From Puniceicoccaceae bacterium (GTDB taxonomy: Bacteria; Verrucomicrobiota; Verrucomicrobiia; Opitutales; Coraliomargaritaceae), in the NCBI GenBank assembly GCA_018402305.1, contig JAGYJE010000007.1, positions 99,054 to 163,053 of the forward strand: a stretch of DNA of 64,000 nucleotides. Direction: 5' to 3'. A model generated the notes under the pieces. It ran no database searches, was not told the origin of the DNA, and saw only the letters and a list, made by a program, of their open reading frames with translations. How positions within the stretch are numbered: the stretch's first letter is position 1; each line of letters opens with the position of its first letter. The translations under genes and the position numbers were made by a program. This document shows, one piece after another, positions 11,209-23,988 of this stretch.

Positions 11209-12257
11209 CGCTTTGCTGAGCCCGCGGGCTGGTGTTGGCCTATGCAAATGCAGTGCGCCCCCTTGACAATGTCCGTGCAGTCAAACCCCGTGGATCTCAA
11301 GCCCCGGGAAGCACTGCCCCAGTATTGCCAGCGCTGGCAATCTTTTTCCGGCTGACGGTAGGTGGGGACCAAGACAGCGCCATTTAAAACGATGAAATTG
11401 CGATAACTCGCTGCGAGAGGTTCACAGCCAGGATGATCGTCTGGTAGCGGGAGCGGCACCACGTCGTAGGGATCACCTGCAGACGTCCTGAAATCGCAAA
11501 GCCTCGCATGATTTTCTTCAACGCTTGCAATTTGGATCTGCAATTCGTCCATCGTCTCCGCAATCAAAATTCCTTCAGGACTGAAAAAGCGCGCTAAATT
11601 ATCAATATGTCCATCCGTATCGTCCCCGTGGAGACCAGCGCGTAGCCAGAGCACTGTCTCGATCCCAATCCACTTTGGAGTTGGCTTTCAACGGTTTTTG
11701 ACCGTCGTCGGGCCATTGCGATTTGATTGAGCAAAACGACCTCGGTTGTGAGCAGGCAACCGGCACCATTACTTTCCACAGCAACGGGCCTCCAGAACCT
11801 GGCATCAATGCAAAACAGCGCAGCCCAAGCTGCTTTGCCATCCATTGCGACGCGGCATCATCCCTTAGCCTGGTCAGGAAACTTCCCTGCCCCATGCATT
11901 GTAGCGCTAATCCGCTATGCAGACTTCAGACCGAGCATCCTGTACAAGGAAAAAGGGCCTGAAACCTGAATCCACACATCGTCCGTCTGATAATCATATA
12001 CAACTCCACCCCGAAGCATCTCCTTTGCCGCCATCATTCGTCGCAATTCGTCCTGTTCAGCCGCCGCCACTAAGACCCGAACCGGCTGGAAGCGAGCGGC
12101 CAAGACGTAGAGTGCCGCTAATTGCTCACGAACCGGTCGAAGCAATCCGGCCAAAGTGTTCTGCGGACGCTTGCGGAAGGAACCAGATTGCGCTTCCCTG
12201 TGGCTCCCACTCTGCGGGAAGCGAACTTAAGTCGTGGGGCGTTTCTGAGTCGGGCAT
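11190..12257 (-). pseudogene. aguA: Agmatine deiminase, frameshifted
   Basis: Pentein-fold enzyme converting agmatine to N-carbamoylputrescine. From ATG 12257: ETPHDLSSLPAEWEPQG, AIWFLPQ, then RFQPVRVLVAAAEQDELRR, VYDYQTDDVWIQ, the AMAKQLGL segment, and in the long C-terminal frame GLHGDDTDGHIDNLARFFSP (His/Asp catalytic residues), VLNGAVLVPTYRQPEKD and GFDCTDIVKG followed by HC of the catalytic-Cys region. Several indels in the N-terminal half and two near the C-terminus. It starts 2 bases after the aguB stop, so it belongs to a hisG-aguB-aguA operon. An intact form would be ~350 residues, as here. Confidence 0.8.
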
Positions 12258-12259
12258 GG

Positions 12260-13129
12260 CTAGGAATCAATCAGGCGTCTGGTTAGATTGCCGTAGCTGT
12301 CGATCCGGCGGTCCTGAAAAAGGGGCTGTGATGTGCATAGCCTCCAGCGTTCTCAAGCAAATCGCAATCGGCGGCTGCAATATGTTCCTGCCACCGGCGC
12401 CTGCTCCATGATTTGGCCATAGAAATCAGCGATGAAACTCTGCCCTTAAAACTCTGTTTCTCCTCCGTGCCGGTCCGATTTACAGTCGCCACGTAGCAGC
12501 CATAGCAGCCACAGCATGGCCCCGCTGGACAGCCTCCCATGCCGTGTGCTGCGCTTCACCGAGAGCCTCTTTCTTGGAGGCAGCCAACCGATAGCCGTTT
12601 GCAAAGAGGATTCCGCTCCAGCCAAGGCCGACAAGCGGGCCGCCTCCGGATACCACTGATCCCAGCAAATCAAGCACCCCGATACGCCTATGCTCGTATC
12701 CCAAACTTGTAGCCCAAATCTCCGGGCGTGAAATAGAATTTCTCCTCAAAACTGGGATCCTGAGGAATGTGCATTTTCGGTATTTACCAAATAGCGGCCA
12801 TCCGCATCGATGACCGCAGCTGTGGTATTGCAGTAAACCCCGGCCCCCGTCGTTCAAAAGTGCCGCCACGATGACCACCCGAAGCTCAGCGGCAAGCGTC
12901 GCGAGACGATCCGTCGTCGGTCCCGGAATGGGCTCCGCCAAATCAAAAAGCGCCGATCCTGGACACGACAAAAATACGGGTGTTAAACAGCCCTGGTGCA
13001 GATAATTTGCACGCCGCCGGCTGCTGCTTCACGGATGCGTTTTACCGTATAATCAAGATCAGCGCTCGCACTGCCCTGCTCCCCGCCCTTGAATCAGAGC
13101 GATACGAACTGGGTCCGCTCAGCCCCCAT
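12260..13129 (-). pseudogene. aguB: N-carbamoylputrescine amidase, frameshifted
   Basis: Nitrilase-superfamily enzyme releasing putrescine from N-carbamoylputrescine; works after AguA. Readable blocks: RIALIQ near the start, KRIREAAAGGVQIIC, FDLAEPIPGPTTDRLATLAA, GKYRK with the catalytic Lys, RIGVL.ICWDQWYPEAARL with the nucleophile Cys, KKEALGEAQHTAWEAVQRGHA, YVATVNRTGTE and the C-terminal PFFRDRRIDSYGNL. About eight small indels. ATG at 13127-13129 overlaps the hisG stop (ATGA), a typical operon junction that is perfectly preserved although both genes are broken. Confidence 0.8.
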
Positions 13130-13989
13130 CAATAAACAACCTTGTTCAGGGGATATCCACACTCCCTCCGCAACTGCTCTCTTCAGTTCTGACAGATCTC
13201 GCGCACAACCGTTTCATCGATGATCGTATCACCGCCACCCAGGCCTGGTCGTGTTGGTTAATCGTCGGATTCCGCAAGGCTGGCAAATCTGCCAGGATCG
13301 AATCGAGCTTCGACTTTTCAATATTCAGTTTTAAGCCCACTTTGGAATGCGCTTCGAGCGCGGATTTAAGGAGCAGGCATGCTCTCGATTTTCCTGCGTT
13401 TCTCCGGTTGCTCCCACGCAGTCTTGTTGGCAATCAAACCGTGTTTGTGTAGAGCAGCGTGTCCACGATACGCAGTTTACTGGCGCGAATCGAATTACCC
13501 GTCTCCGTCAAATCCACGATCGCATCGACCAGATCGGGCACCTGACCTCTGTCGCAACTTCAAGAAAACCGACCTCTGCATTGACCCTGATATCTTTTAG
13601 GATACTGGCGCGTGATGTTGACCACCTCGGTTGCGATACGCTCCTCCAGATCCTTCACTTTACAGGCGATGCCCGGGCAATCGCGATAATCCACTTCGAG
13701 CGCTTGTTCGATGCACGACTATGCAATAAGATCGCACACCTCGACGACGTCTGAGGCGTTCTCCCGCACACCCAGTCCTGGCCGGTGAGGCCACAGTCAA
13801 AATAAATCATGTTCGACGGTAGTGAATAACCTCCTGCGCACGAACAAAGCGGCCGTCCAGTTCGTCGCCGTCATCAATCGAGGGGCGATGAGCGGAACTC
13901 ACCGAAATTTTAAATCCGGCCTTCCCAACAGGTTAATTGTGGCGTCCTGCAAGCGCCCCCTTCGGCAACCCAAGCATAAGTAAAGGCAT
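13128..13989 (-). pseudogene. hisG: ATP phosphoribosyltransferase (long form), frameshifted
   Basis: First step of histidine biosynthesis. ATG at 13987-13989 begins MPLLMLGLPKG, the expected N-terminus; then [67 protein letters not shown] (PRPP-binding region) and the long C-terminal piece LLLKSALEAHSKVGLKLNIE and LPALRNPTINQ, ending in PLNKVVY. Length (~287 codons) fits the long HisG with regulatory domain. About six single-base shifts. Leads the hisG-aguB-aguA operon. Confidence 0.8.
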
Positions 13990-14098
13990 TTTTCCATGAC
14001 CGGAAACGCTAGCCCAACAAAATCAGGCACAAGATAAAAGCAAAATCCAGCAATGCCTGAATTAGCTGTGGCGGCATACCAAAATTCTCAGAGAACCA

Positions 14099-14127
14099 TT
14101 GACAGTCGGAAGCGCCGACCCTACTCT
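14099..14127 (+). promoter_or_regulatory. Candidate sigma-70 promoter of the tRNA-Asn gene
   Basis: TTGACA at 14099-14104 and TACTCT at 14122-14127 with a 17-base spacer, ending 16 bases before the tRNA 5' end. The spacer carries a GTCGG/CCGAC inverted repeat. Good fit by spacing; unproven. Confidence 0.55.
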
Positions 14128-14143
14128 CGCACTCTTATTGCAC

Positions 14144-14223
<80 letters not shown>

Positions 14224-14226
14224 GAG

Positions 14227-14252
14227 GCCCTCCAATTTTTTTGGGGGGCTTT
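14227..14252 (+). terminator. Rho-independent terminator after tRNA-Asn
   Basis: Stem GCCCTCCAA / TTGGGGGGC with a short T loop, followed by a T-rich stretch; begins 6 bases after the tRNA CCA. Confidence 0.75.
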
Positions 14253-14254
14253 AT

Positions 14255-14890
14255 TCATGTAATATTCTTAGTTCCCTAGCGGCATAATTCGTCCCATAGT
14301 GATTTCTGGTTTATCTGCCGTTTTTATTGCATAAGGGCAAAATATGACACGGGCAATCGTTAGCGCTTACTGCTCACAGGATTACAGTCAACTCGCTAAA
14401 GGCTCGGCAGAGCAAGCGGAGGTTTCAATGCAAACAAGCTGATATGTGGATCTAAAGGCACATCAGAAGACCTCTGCATGCTGTAGATGGATGTGAGCGA
14501 AAGGGAGCTGAGTCTGCAAATGAAAAGGAACATCCAGAAGATCCAGGTCCAATGAAGGTTGTGCCGCCCAGCAAAAGCCCGCCAATCCTGTCCGGGGATG
14601 AATTCCATGAAGCCCTTATTGATGGGCTACTCTGCATGGTGCAGCAAAGGAAAGATGGCAAAGTTTGGTCAGTGTCTTCCCATGTAAGTTTTAGACCGTT
14701 TGAACGCTTTATTGATCATGACTCACACCTTCCTAAGTTCACTTCAGTCAGTTTGCATCCTCTTTAGCGGTTGCGCGAGCTCTTATAAAACTATGCACAC
14801 AAACCATCCCTGACGACTTTTATTTACAAGCACTGCGAAGCAGCGACCCTCTTAGGAATGCGCCCAAAACCTGTGGAAGCGGAAAGCGAG
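14255..14890. other. No recognised gene
   Basis: Short ORFs on both strands (minus 14396-14608, plus 14552-14767) give a hydrophobic stretch on the minus strand (HWTWIFWMFLFICRL) that could be a broken membrane protein, but I do not recognise a family. Given the indel density nearby, a gene may be hidden here. Confidence 0.3.
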
Positions 14891-14895
14891 GCAAG

Positions 14896-15307
14896 ATGAT
14901 CGAGCGAGTTAAGCAGCTGTTTAGTCATTACACCCGCGAGAATCTGGAAGCACTTGACTGAAGTATGCTGAGTGGAGGTTTATCGATGCTTTCGCTGAAC
15001 AGCGCGGGGCTGAGGCTATCTGTATAGAGGCTGTGGTGGACTCGCTCCTCTTCAACTCAATGCAGAGTTCGTTCTTTAACCAGGTGGCCCCGCAGTGGGA
15101 GCGACTGCGCTTTGACTGGACGATGCGCTGGGATTGCAAACTCCCCCCCCAATACCTGAGGTGTCGATTGGGGTGAGTCATATGCGCTTCAACTCAGAAG
15201 GTAAGGTGATCTTCCACCAGAATTACTAACCCAATGATATTGTTTATCGCCGGATTCCGATCGCACGTCAGCTCATCGCCTACGTCAAGAAGCAGCTTTT
15301 AATTTAA
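14896..15307 (+). pseudogene. SnoaL/NTF2-like protein, frameshifted
   Basis: Small alpha+beta barrel domain. ATG at 14896 opens MIERVKQLFSHYTRENLEAL and stops after 16 further bases; other frames continue with RFIDAFAEQRGAEAICR (~14980-15030), QLNAEFVLNQV, QWERLRFDWTMRWDCKLPP and a C-terminal PIARQLIAYVKKQLLI ending TAA at 15305. This order matches nuclear-transport-factor-2-like proteins of ~145 residues. Three or more indels. Function cannot be told from this fold. Confidence 0.6.
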
Positions 15308-15348
15308 GCTGATTTGGCTGAGCTGATTTGGCTAAGCTTATTTGGCTG
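15307..15348 (+). repeat. Three tandem 14-bp repeats
   Basis: Unit AGCTGATTTGGCTG is repeated three times with one change in each of the second and third units. It sits just 3' of the serS stop and marks the right edge of the indel-rich stretch. Confidence 0.85.
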
Positions 15349-15360
15349 ATCCCGCCAACC

Positions 15361-16641
15361 TTAACGTCCATCTTCTGCTTCGCCGATAAAGTCCTGTTTC
15401 ATCCAGTATTGCAGGCAATCGGGCACCTTGACGCGGCCGTCGGCCTGCCGATTGTTTTCCAGGATGGCTGCGAGCACCCGGGGCACCGCAAGAGCGGAGC
15501 CGTTCAAGGTGTGAGCGGTCATGGGTTTACCATCCGGCCCGCGGTAGCGGATACCAGCCCGCCGGGCCTGAAAGTCGGTGAAATTCGAGCAACTGGAGAC
15601 CTCCAACCAGCGCTTTTGCCCAGCCGCGAAAACTTCAAGGTCGTATTGCTTGGCGTGGGGGAAGCCAATATCACCGGTGCACATGCGGAGCACGCGGTAG
15701 GGCAACTCAAGCTTTTGCAAGAGGGCTTCGACATTCTTCCGAAGCTTTTCCAGCTCCTCCATTGAGCTCTCGGCAGCGGTCCACTTGACCAACTCGACCT
15801 TATCAAACTGGTGCAGACGATTCAGGCCGCGCACATGAGCTCCCCAGCTCCCTGCCTCACGACGGAAGCAGGGTGTGTAAGCGCAGCGATAAATCGGCAA
15901 TTGGTCCGCATCCAGAATTTCGTCGCGATAGAAATTAGTCACCGGCACCTCGGCGGTGGGGATCAGGTAGAGCCCCTCATTTTCATCGACATACATTTGC
16001 CCCTCCTTGTCGGGAAGTTGGCCTGTGGCCGTGGCACTGTCGGCGTTGACAACGATCGGAGGCAGCAGTTCCTCGTAGCCATTTGCCCGGGCCTCTTCGA
16101 GGAAAAAGTTGACCAGCGCACGAACCAGCCGCGACATTTCCCCAACATAGAAGGGAAATCCCGCGCCGGCTGTTTTGACGCCACGCGCAAAATCAACCCG
16201 CGACTCAAACCACGGGATATCGAAGTGCGGCAACGCATGGGGAAAGGCCGCATCGGCATCGCCCCAGGTCGAAGCCACCTCATTCTCGTCCTCCCCCTTC
16301 CCTACCGGCACGGAGGGATCCGGCAGATTGGGGATGGACAGAAAGGCTTCCTGAAAGGCCTCGTCGGCGGCCTTCGCCTCTGCTTCGAGCTCTTTCGCCC
16401 GGGCCGCGATGGTCTTCATACGTTTGACGGCCTCCATGAACTCCGGCGAGCCCTTGGCCAGCGCAGCCATCTCAGTATTCGCGGCCTTTTGTTCGGCACG
16501 GGCTTGCTCGGCCTCGGTGATTTTTGAGCGACGGGCAGCATCCAGAGTCAGGACCGCATCGATATCGGTCTTGAATTTCTTATGGGCAATGGCAGCGCGG
16601 ACGAAGTCCGGTTGCTCGCGGAGTAACTTAATATCAATCAT
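15361..16641 (-). CDS. serS: Seryl-tRNA synthetase
   Basis: Class II synthetase charging tRNA-Ser (and tRNA-Sec if present). 426 residues, normal length. N-terminal antiparallel coiled-coil arm (~residues 30-105, rich in Ala, Glu and Lys) that holds the tRNA variable arm; catalytic core with motif 2 in CFRREAGSWGAHVRGLNRLH and motif 3 around the NGSALAVPRVLAAILEN segment; SCSNFTDFQARR for serine/adenylate contact. Start MIDIKLLREQPDFVRAA is the canonical N-terminus. Follows tatC on the same strand with 76 bases between, possibly one transcript. Intact, unlike all genes immediately to its left on the map. Confidence 0.97.
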   Translation of the reverse strand: MIDIKLLREQPDFVRAAIAHKKFKTDIDAVLTLDAARRSKITEAEQARAEQKAANTEMAALAKGSPEFMEAVKRMKTIAARAKELEAEAKAADEAFQEAFLSIPNLPDPSVPVGKGEDENEVASTWGDADAAFPHALPHFDIPWFESRVDFARGVKTAGAGFPFYVGEMSRLVRALVNFFLEEARANGYEELLPPIVVNADSATATGQLPDKEGQMYVDENEGLYLIPTAEVPVTNFYRDEILDADQLPIYRCAYTPCFRREAGSWGAHVRGLNRLHQFDKVELVKWTAAESSMEELEKLRKNVEALLQKLELPYRVLRMCTGDIGFPHAKQYDLEVFAAGQKRWLEVSSCSNFTDFQARRAGIRYRGPDGKPMTAHTLNGSALAVPRVLAAILENNRQADGRVKVPDCLQYWMKQDFIGEAEDGR

Positions 16642-16717
16642 GAGGAAAGGTTGGAAAAGCAGACAGGACTACGGCGACAGTCAAGCCAGCAAACGCGAGC
16701 GGAACGAGTCACATACC

Positions 16718-17545
16718 CTAATCGAGATCATCCCAATCGGCCAGTTCGGCTTCGCGGCGCTTTTTCTCGACCCGCGCGCCCACCCAGATAGCGAGTTCAT
16801 AAAGGGCATACATGAAGCCAGTCGTAATGGGCAAAGAGACAAAGTCGCCCCCCGGGGTCATAAACGCTGAGAAAACCATGAGGCCTACGAAGACCGCCCG
16901 CCGTATGGCTCTAAGCTTTTCCACCGGAATGACGCCGAGATAGACCAGAATGACAATAATGAGCGGAAATTGAAAGAAGGCACCGGTGGCCAGGGAGAAC
17001 CAGACCACCATGTTGTAATAATCCGAGGCCGCCCAAAACAGATCAAAGCCAAAAAACATGTTAAGCCGCACGGAAAAAGTAAGGGTGAGCGGCAGAATGA
17101 CAAAGAAGGCGAAAAACACACCCGCGAGGAAGAGCAGAAACGCGGCAAAGCAGGCAGGGCCCAGAACTCTTCTTTCCTTCTCGGTCAGACCCGGCGCCAC
17201 GAATGCGCCCAGGAAGTAGAGTCCAAAAGGCATCGACAAAGTCAGGCCCGACAAAAAGGCTATTTGAATAAAAACGGAGATCACCCCCATGGGCCGATAA
17301 GTGATAAGATTCTCATCGGCCAATTCGGCCGAGCCATAAGCCGCCACAATGGGATACTTCAGCCACTGAGCGATGTCACCGATAAAAACCGTGGCCAGAG
17401 CGATCCCGACAAAAAAAGCAATTAGGCTCCGCCCGACCGTCCAGCGAAAATCCTCCAGATGCTCTAGGAAACTCATGCCCCCTTCGGGCGCCTCATCCTC
17501 ATAGGGGTCCTCCGGTTTTTCGTCGCTTTTCGGGTCGTTTCTCAT
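16718..17545 (-). CDS. tatC: Sec-independent protein translocase TatC
   Basis: Inner-membrane receptor of the twin-arginine pathway, recognising RR signal peptides with TatA/B partners (not in the window). 275 residues; N-terminal acidic cytoplasmic leader, then the conserved [18 protein letters not shown] start of the Tat core including the Glu/Arg residues of the signal-binding patch, six hydrophobic segments, and an acidic C-terminus. Divergent from ppdK (181 bases apart) and upstream of serS. Confidence 0.95.
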   Translation of the reverse strand: MRNDPKSDEKPEDPYEDEAPEGGMSFLEHLEDFRWTVGRSLIAFFVGIALATVFIGDIAQWLKYPIVAAYGSAELADENLITYRPMGVISVFIQIAFLSGLTLSMPFGLYFLGAFVAPGLTEKERRVLGPACFAAFLLFLAGVFFAFFVILPLTLTFSVRLNMFFGFDLFWAASDYYNMVVWFSLATGAFFQFPLIIVILVYLGVIPVEKLRAIRRAVFVGLMVFSAFMTPGGDFVSLPITTGFMYALYELAIWVGARVEKKRREAELADWDDLD

Positions 17546-17725
17546 TTCTGCTAGGTGATAGCCTCATTTTCAGGTGACGGGCAAACCTGAAACGCCGTTT
17601 TTTTCATTGGTGCTCTAATCCGTTGACAGCTATGGGTAAATGCATTTGCTCCACCTCTTTCCTTAGCCGCAGCCTTTATGCTGCGAAATTATCACAATCC
17701 GATCCACCTAAAAGGTCGTCAAAAT

Positions 17726-20476
<2,751 letters not shown>

Positions 20477-20500
20477 GACAGAGACAAGGGAAATTTAACA

Positions 20501-20532
20501 AAGCCCTCCCGCCAAAGCAGGAGGGCTTTTTT
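20501..20532 (+). terminator. Rho-independent terminator of ppdK
   Basis: Perfect stem AAGCCCTCC / GGAGGGCTT around GCCAAAGCA, followed by a T run; 25 bases after the stop codon. Confidence 0.9.
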
Positions 20533-20570
20533 GTGTTTGTTGAGACTCGGCCCTATAGCTGCACTGCTCT

Positions 20571-20942
20571 GCAAAACCAACGTGGCGTCCGAGCTCGCTC
20601 GGGCCTTCAGCGTTGTAGGCCGTCCGCTAAGTCAACCGAATCAGCAAACCGCAAGCCCGCGCGAGCGCGGACACCACAAACCCAGCGTGGCGTCCGAGCT
20701 CGCTCGGGCCCCCAGCGTTGTAGGCCGTCCGCTAAGCCAACCGAACCAGCAAACCGCAAGCCCGCGCGAGCGCGGACACCACGAAACCAGCGTGGCGTCC
20801 GAGCTCGCTCGGGCTCGCAGTGTTGTAGGCCGTCCGCCAAGGCTAGGCGGCTTGGCAAACCGCAAGCCCGCGCGAGCGCGGACACCACCAAACCAGCGTG
20901 GCGTCCGAGCTCGCTCGGGCTTACGGCCTTGTTGGCGGACGG
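20571..20942. repeat. Palindromic repeat array 1 (three full ~105-bp units plus a partial)
   Basis: Units begin GTGGCGTCCGAGCTCGCTCG at 20582, 20687, 20792 and 20898 (period 105-106). Each unit is one large imperfect inverted repeat: left arm GCGTCCGAGCTCGCTCGGGC and right arm GCCCGCGCGAGCGCGGACAC are ~20/24 complementary, with an inner hairpin GTCCGCCAAG / CTTGGC in the full form. Located at the meeting point of ppdK and rdgB 3' ends, overlapping the last rdgB codons. Spurious GC-rich ORFs run through all frames. Confidence 0.95.
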
Positions 20943-21529
20943 CAGAACTCCCGAAGCGAATGAGCTGCCCTCGCGCGGTGACTCAAACAAGCTTTCAGTG
21001 CATCCCCCAGTTCCGCAAAACTTTTTTGATAACCCACCGGCACAAAGACCGGATCATAGCCGAAGCCAGAACTACCTGAGGGTACCTCTGCGATGTGTCC
21101 CTCGCAGGCACCCTCGAAGCAATGCTCGTTGCCGTCGGAATCAATCAAGCAGAGCGCACATCGAAAACGCCCGCCGCGGTTACCGGCAGGCACGCCCTGC
21201 AAAGCTTTGAGCAGCTTATCGACATTCTCAGAGTCGGATGCCAACTCGCCGGCATAGCGGGCCGAATAAATACCGGGCGCTCCGCCAAGCGCATACACTT
21301 CCAGTCCGGAATCGTCGGCCACGATCCAGGCATCTGCGGGTGCAAGCCCCCGCAGCGCCCGAGCTTTGATTGCGGCATTCGCCGCAAAGCTGACTCCGTC
21401 CTCGACAACAAGCGGCATGCCCCCGCAAATCGAGGCCGAGCAAAGTTCGAATCCACATCCGGCGAGCAAGCTCTCGAACTCCTCAACCTTGTGTGAATTT
21501 CCCGTGGCGACGATAAGCTGTTTCATCAT
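20921..21529 (-). CDS. rdgB: Non-canonical purine NTP pyrophosphatase (RdgB/HAM1)
   Basis: House-cleaning enzyme hydrolysing dITP, ITP and XTP to monophosphates. 202 residues. Family motifs: N-terminal [15 protein letters not shown], the substrate loop [20 protein letters not shown], and [11 protein letters not shown] with the catalytic Asp, then [18 protein letters not shown]. The last ~10 residues ([10 protein letters not shown]) are encoded by the first bases of palindromic array 1, so the natural C-terminus was probably replaced or extended by repeat insertion. Start overlaps the ribD stop in TAATG. Confidence 0.93.
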   Translation of the reverse strand: MMKQLIVATGNSHKVEEFESLLAGCGFELCSASICGGMPLVVEDGVSFAANAAIKARALRGLAPADAWIVADDSGLEVYALGGAPGIYSARYAGELASDSENVDKLLKALQGVPAGNRGGRFRCALCLIDSDGNEHCFEGACEGHIAEVPSGSSGFGYDPVFVPVGYQKSFAELGDALKACLSHRARAAHSLREFCRPPTRP

Positions 21530-22647
21530 TATTCAATAAATCCACGGATGAGGCGATCCTCTCCGAACGTATCCATTTTCAGATTACGCAAGTGAATCGC
21601 AGCATCTATAGTATCTGTATTACGCGGCGAGCCGATGCCCGGTACCGCCGCATCGCAAAGAAACTTTGGTGCCTGATAAACAAAAGCATAGTCAGCCCGC
21701 CGTTCTTCGATGAGAAAAGTGGCCAACTGTGGCCCCGTTTCGATGTAGACTCCGCAAAGCCCGGACTCCGCACAGCACTGCCGGAAGGCAGACCAATCAA
21801 AATACCCACCCTTCGCAGGCAAGCACCAGAGCCGCAAGCCGAGTGAATCGGCACGGCCCTTGGCGGCCTTCGCAACCTCGGATTGACAGACAACAACGGT
21901 CCGATCCGCAAAGGCATCGGTGTAGAGTTTCGGCAAGGGATTCTGATCCAGCGTGCGCAATGAATGGTCGAAGACGAAACGCACCGGGCACCAGACCTCC
22001 GAATCCAGTCGCGCGGTCAAACTGGGATCGTCAGCCAGCACGGTGCTGGCCCCCACCGCGATAGCCGGAAAGTAACGACGCCACCGCATCACGTCCGCCC
22101 GCGCGGCCTCACCTGTCACCCATTTGGAGTGCCCGGATGCGGCGGCGAATTTACCATCCAGCGTGAGCGCCATCTTCGCCGCGATGAGCGGCGTGCCCCG
22201 CGTGATCCAGTGGTTAAAGATCAAATTCAAGTCGGTGCAATCGTCGCCTAAGACACCGGAAACGACTTCAATGCCCGCTTCGCGCAAAATGGAGAGTCCA
22301 CGCCCTGCATGAGCTGGATTGGGATCCTCCACACCCACCACGACACGCGCAAAGCCAGCCTCGATAATGGCGTTGGTGCAGGACCCAGTCCGACCGGCGG
22401 TGCTACAGGGTTCCAGCGTTACGTAGAGCAAGGCCCCCGCATCGGGTCGCCGTCCCAGGGCTTTGAGGGCGGCGACTTCCGCGTGGTCCTGCCCCGCGGC
22501 GGTATGCCATCCTTCTGCCACGACGGCGCCTCCCTCGACAATGACAGCACCCACCATTGGATTCGGGTGCGTTTGTCCCCAGGCCCGCCGCGCCAGTTCC
22601 AGAGCGCGACGCATGAAATACCGATCGTCTAGCCTAACTTCGCTCAT
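21529..22647 (-). CDS. ribD: Bifunctional riboflavin deaminase/reductase RibD
   Basis: Second and third steps of riboflavin synthesis: deamination then reduction of the ribosylamino-pyrimidine intermediate. 372 residues. N-terminal zinc deaminase domain with HAEVAAL (zinc His and catalytic Glu) and [19 protein letters not shown] (two zinc Cys). C-terminal reductase domain from ~150 with [18 protein letters not shown] and the NADPH-binding region. The start overlaps the stop of the preceding metallo-hydrolase by 4 bases (ATGA) and its stop overlaps rdgB, so the three are translated as one unit. No FMN riboswitch is visible upstream. Confidence 0.95.
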   Translation of the reverse strand: MSEVRLDDRYFMRRALELARRAWGQTHPNPMVGAVIVEGGAVVAEGWHTAAGQDHAEVAALKALGRRPDAGALLYVTLEPCSTAGRTGSCTNAIIEAGFARVVVGVEDPNPAHAGRGLSILREAGIEVVSGVLGDDCTDLNLIFNHWITRGTPLIAAKMALTLDGKFAAASGHSKWVTGEAARADVMRWRRYFPAIAVGASTVLADDPSLTARLDSEVWCPVRFVFDHSLRTLDQNPLPKLYTDAFADRTVVVCQSEVAKAAKGRADSLGLRLWCLPAKGGYFDWSAFRQCCAESGLCGVYIETGPQLATFLIEERRADYAFVYQAPKFLCDAAVPGIGSPRNTDTIDAAIHLRNLKMDTFGEDRLIRGFIE

Positions 22648-23276
22648 CCGCGGACGAAGGGATTACCAGACTTTTCGGCAGCGACCGTTGTAGTAGGGCC
22701 GTGTCCCGGATACAAGGTAGTTGCGTCGGGCAATGTATAGATCTGGCTCTTGATCGACTGCGAGAGCACCGCCACGTCCCCACCCGGCAAGTCGTAGCGC
22801 CCCACACTGCCCCGGAAAATAGCGTCGCCTGGAAAGGCCGCTGATTCCCGGCCAAGGTAGATCAATACATTCCCCGGACAATGCCCCGGCACATGACGGA
22901 TCTCCATTTCCGTAGTGAGCAGTTTGAGAACATCGCCCCCCGCGATCCAATGGTCGATGGGTACTGCCTGAAACTCAAGTTCCGGCATGGCGTAGCTTGC
23001 CATAACCGATGGATTGGCAAACATCAGCGCATCCGCTTTGTGCCCATAAACTGGCACCCCGGCATTGGCGAATTTGTAGCCGTCCAGCATGTGGTCCCAA
23101 TGTCCATGCGTCAGGATTAAGGCCACGATTGCGCAGTCGTGCTTTTTTGCGGTTCGCGTGGCCCATTCAAAAGCCTCGGTGGGCGCGTCGATAATGACAC
23201 ACGCCTTCAAGTCGGTGTCGATCAAGGCAAATGCATTGGTGCCGATAGGCGGAAGTTCCTGGGATTCGATAATCAT
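22644..23276 (-). CDS. Metallo-beta-lactamase-fold hydrolase (glyoxalase II-like)
   Basis: Likely thioester or related hydrolase with two metal ions. Start at 23276 (MIIESQELPPIGTNAF) chosen; 210 residues, the usual size of YcbL/GloB-like proteins. Motif LILTHGHWDHMLDG supplies the HxHxDH metal ligands, VPGHCPGNVLIYL the next His, FPGDAIFRGSVGRYDLPGGD the bridging Asp, and LYPGHGPTTTV the last His. Ends in [10 protein letters not shown], resembling the end of the paralogue at 25036-25854. Leads the operon with ribD and rdgB. Substrate unknown. Confidence 0.88.
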   Translation of the reverse strand: MIIESQELPPIGTNAFALIDTDLKACVIIDAPTEAFEWATRTAKKHDCAIVALILTHGHWDHMLDGYKFANAGVPVYGHKADALMFANPSVMASYAMPELEFQAVPIDHWIAGGDVLKLLTTEMEIRHVPGHCPGNVLIYLGRESAAFPGDAIFRGSVGRYDLPGGDVAVLSQSIKSQIYTLPDATTLYPGHGPTTTVAAEKSGNPFVRG

Positions 23277-23373
23277 CGAAACGAGCGTGCCGCAGTCGGC
23301 GGGATATTCAATTCGGAATTGAACTGATTTCCAACACATCCTAGGCGGTGACTTTGGTTGGCTTCCTTCTCAA

Positions 23374-23922
23374 GTGGCGTCCGAGCTCGCTCGGGCTCGC
23401 AGTGTTGTAGGCGGTCCGCCAAGGCAACGCGGCTTGGCAGGACGCAAGCCCGCGCGAGCGCGGACACTACAAACCCAGCGTGGCGTCCGAGCTCGCTCGG
23501 GCTCGCAGTGTTGTAGGCCGTCCGCCAAGGCTATGCGCCTGGCAGGACGCAAGCCCGCGCGAGCGCGGACACTACAAACCCAGCGTGGCGTCCGAGCCCG
23601 CTCGGCTCGCAGGTATTGTAGGCCGTCCGCCAAGGCAACGCGGCTTGGCAGGACGCAAGCCGCGCGAGCGCGGACACTACAAAACCAGCGTGGTGTCGGA
23701 GCTCGCTCGGGCTCGCAGTGTTGTAGGCCGTCCGCCAAGGCTAGGCGCCTGGCAGGACGCAAGCCCGCGCGAGCGCGGACACCACAAACCCTACGTGGTG
23801 TCCGAGCCGCATCGGCTCGCAGTGTTGTAGGCCGTCCGCCAAGGCTAGGCGGCTGGCAGGACGGCCGCGCGAGCGCGGACACCACAAAACCTAGGCGAGC
23901 CCGCGCGAGCGCGGACAGCATA
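23374..23922. repeat. Palindromic repeat array 2 (five ~105-bp units plus a partial)
   Basis: Units start at 23374, 23480, 23585, 23690 and 23795, period 105-106, same sequence as arrays 1 and 3 (GCGTCCGAGCTCGCTCGG ... CCCGCGCGAGCGCGGACA). Units carry the inner hairpin CGTCCGCCAAG / CTTGGCAGGACG. The array ends 66 bases before the RAYT start. Confidence 0.95.
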
Positions 23923-23988
23923 AACCAAAACACACAATTCAAAAATAATTAGCTTCACTCAAAAACGAGCATCGAACAGCTTACTCAT

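Noticed and set aside
11594..11969. Separate small ORFs on both strands around 11.6-12.0 kb
   Set aside because: All are pieces or shadows of the broken agmatine deiminase gene.
15811..16527. 238-codon plus-strand ORF
   Set aside because: Antisense shadow of serS.
21529..23276. FMN riboswitch for ribD
   Set aside because: ribD is translationally coupled to an upstream hydrolase gene and no RFN-type conserved blocks are visible upstream of either.
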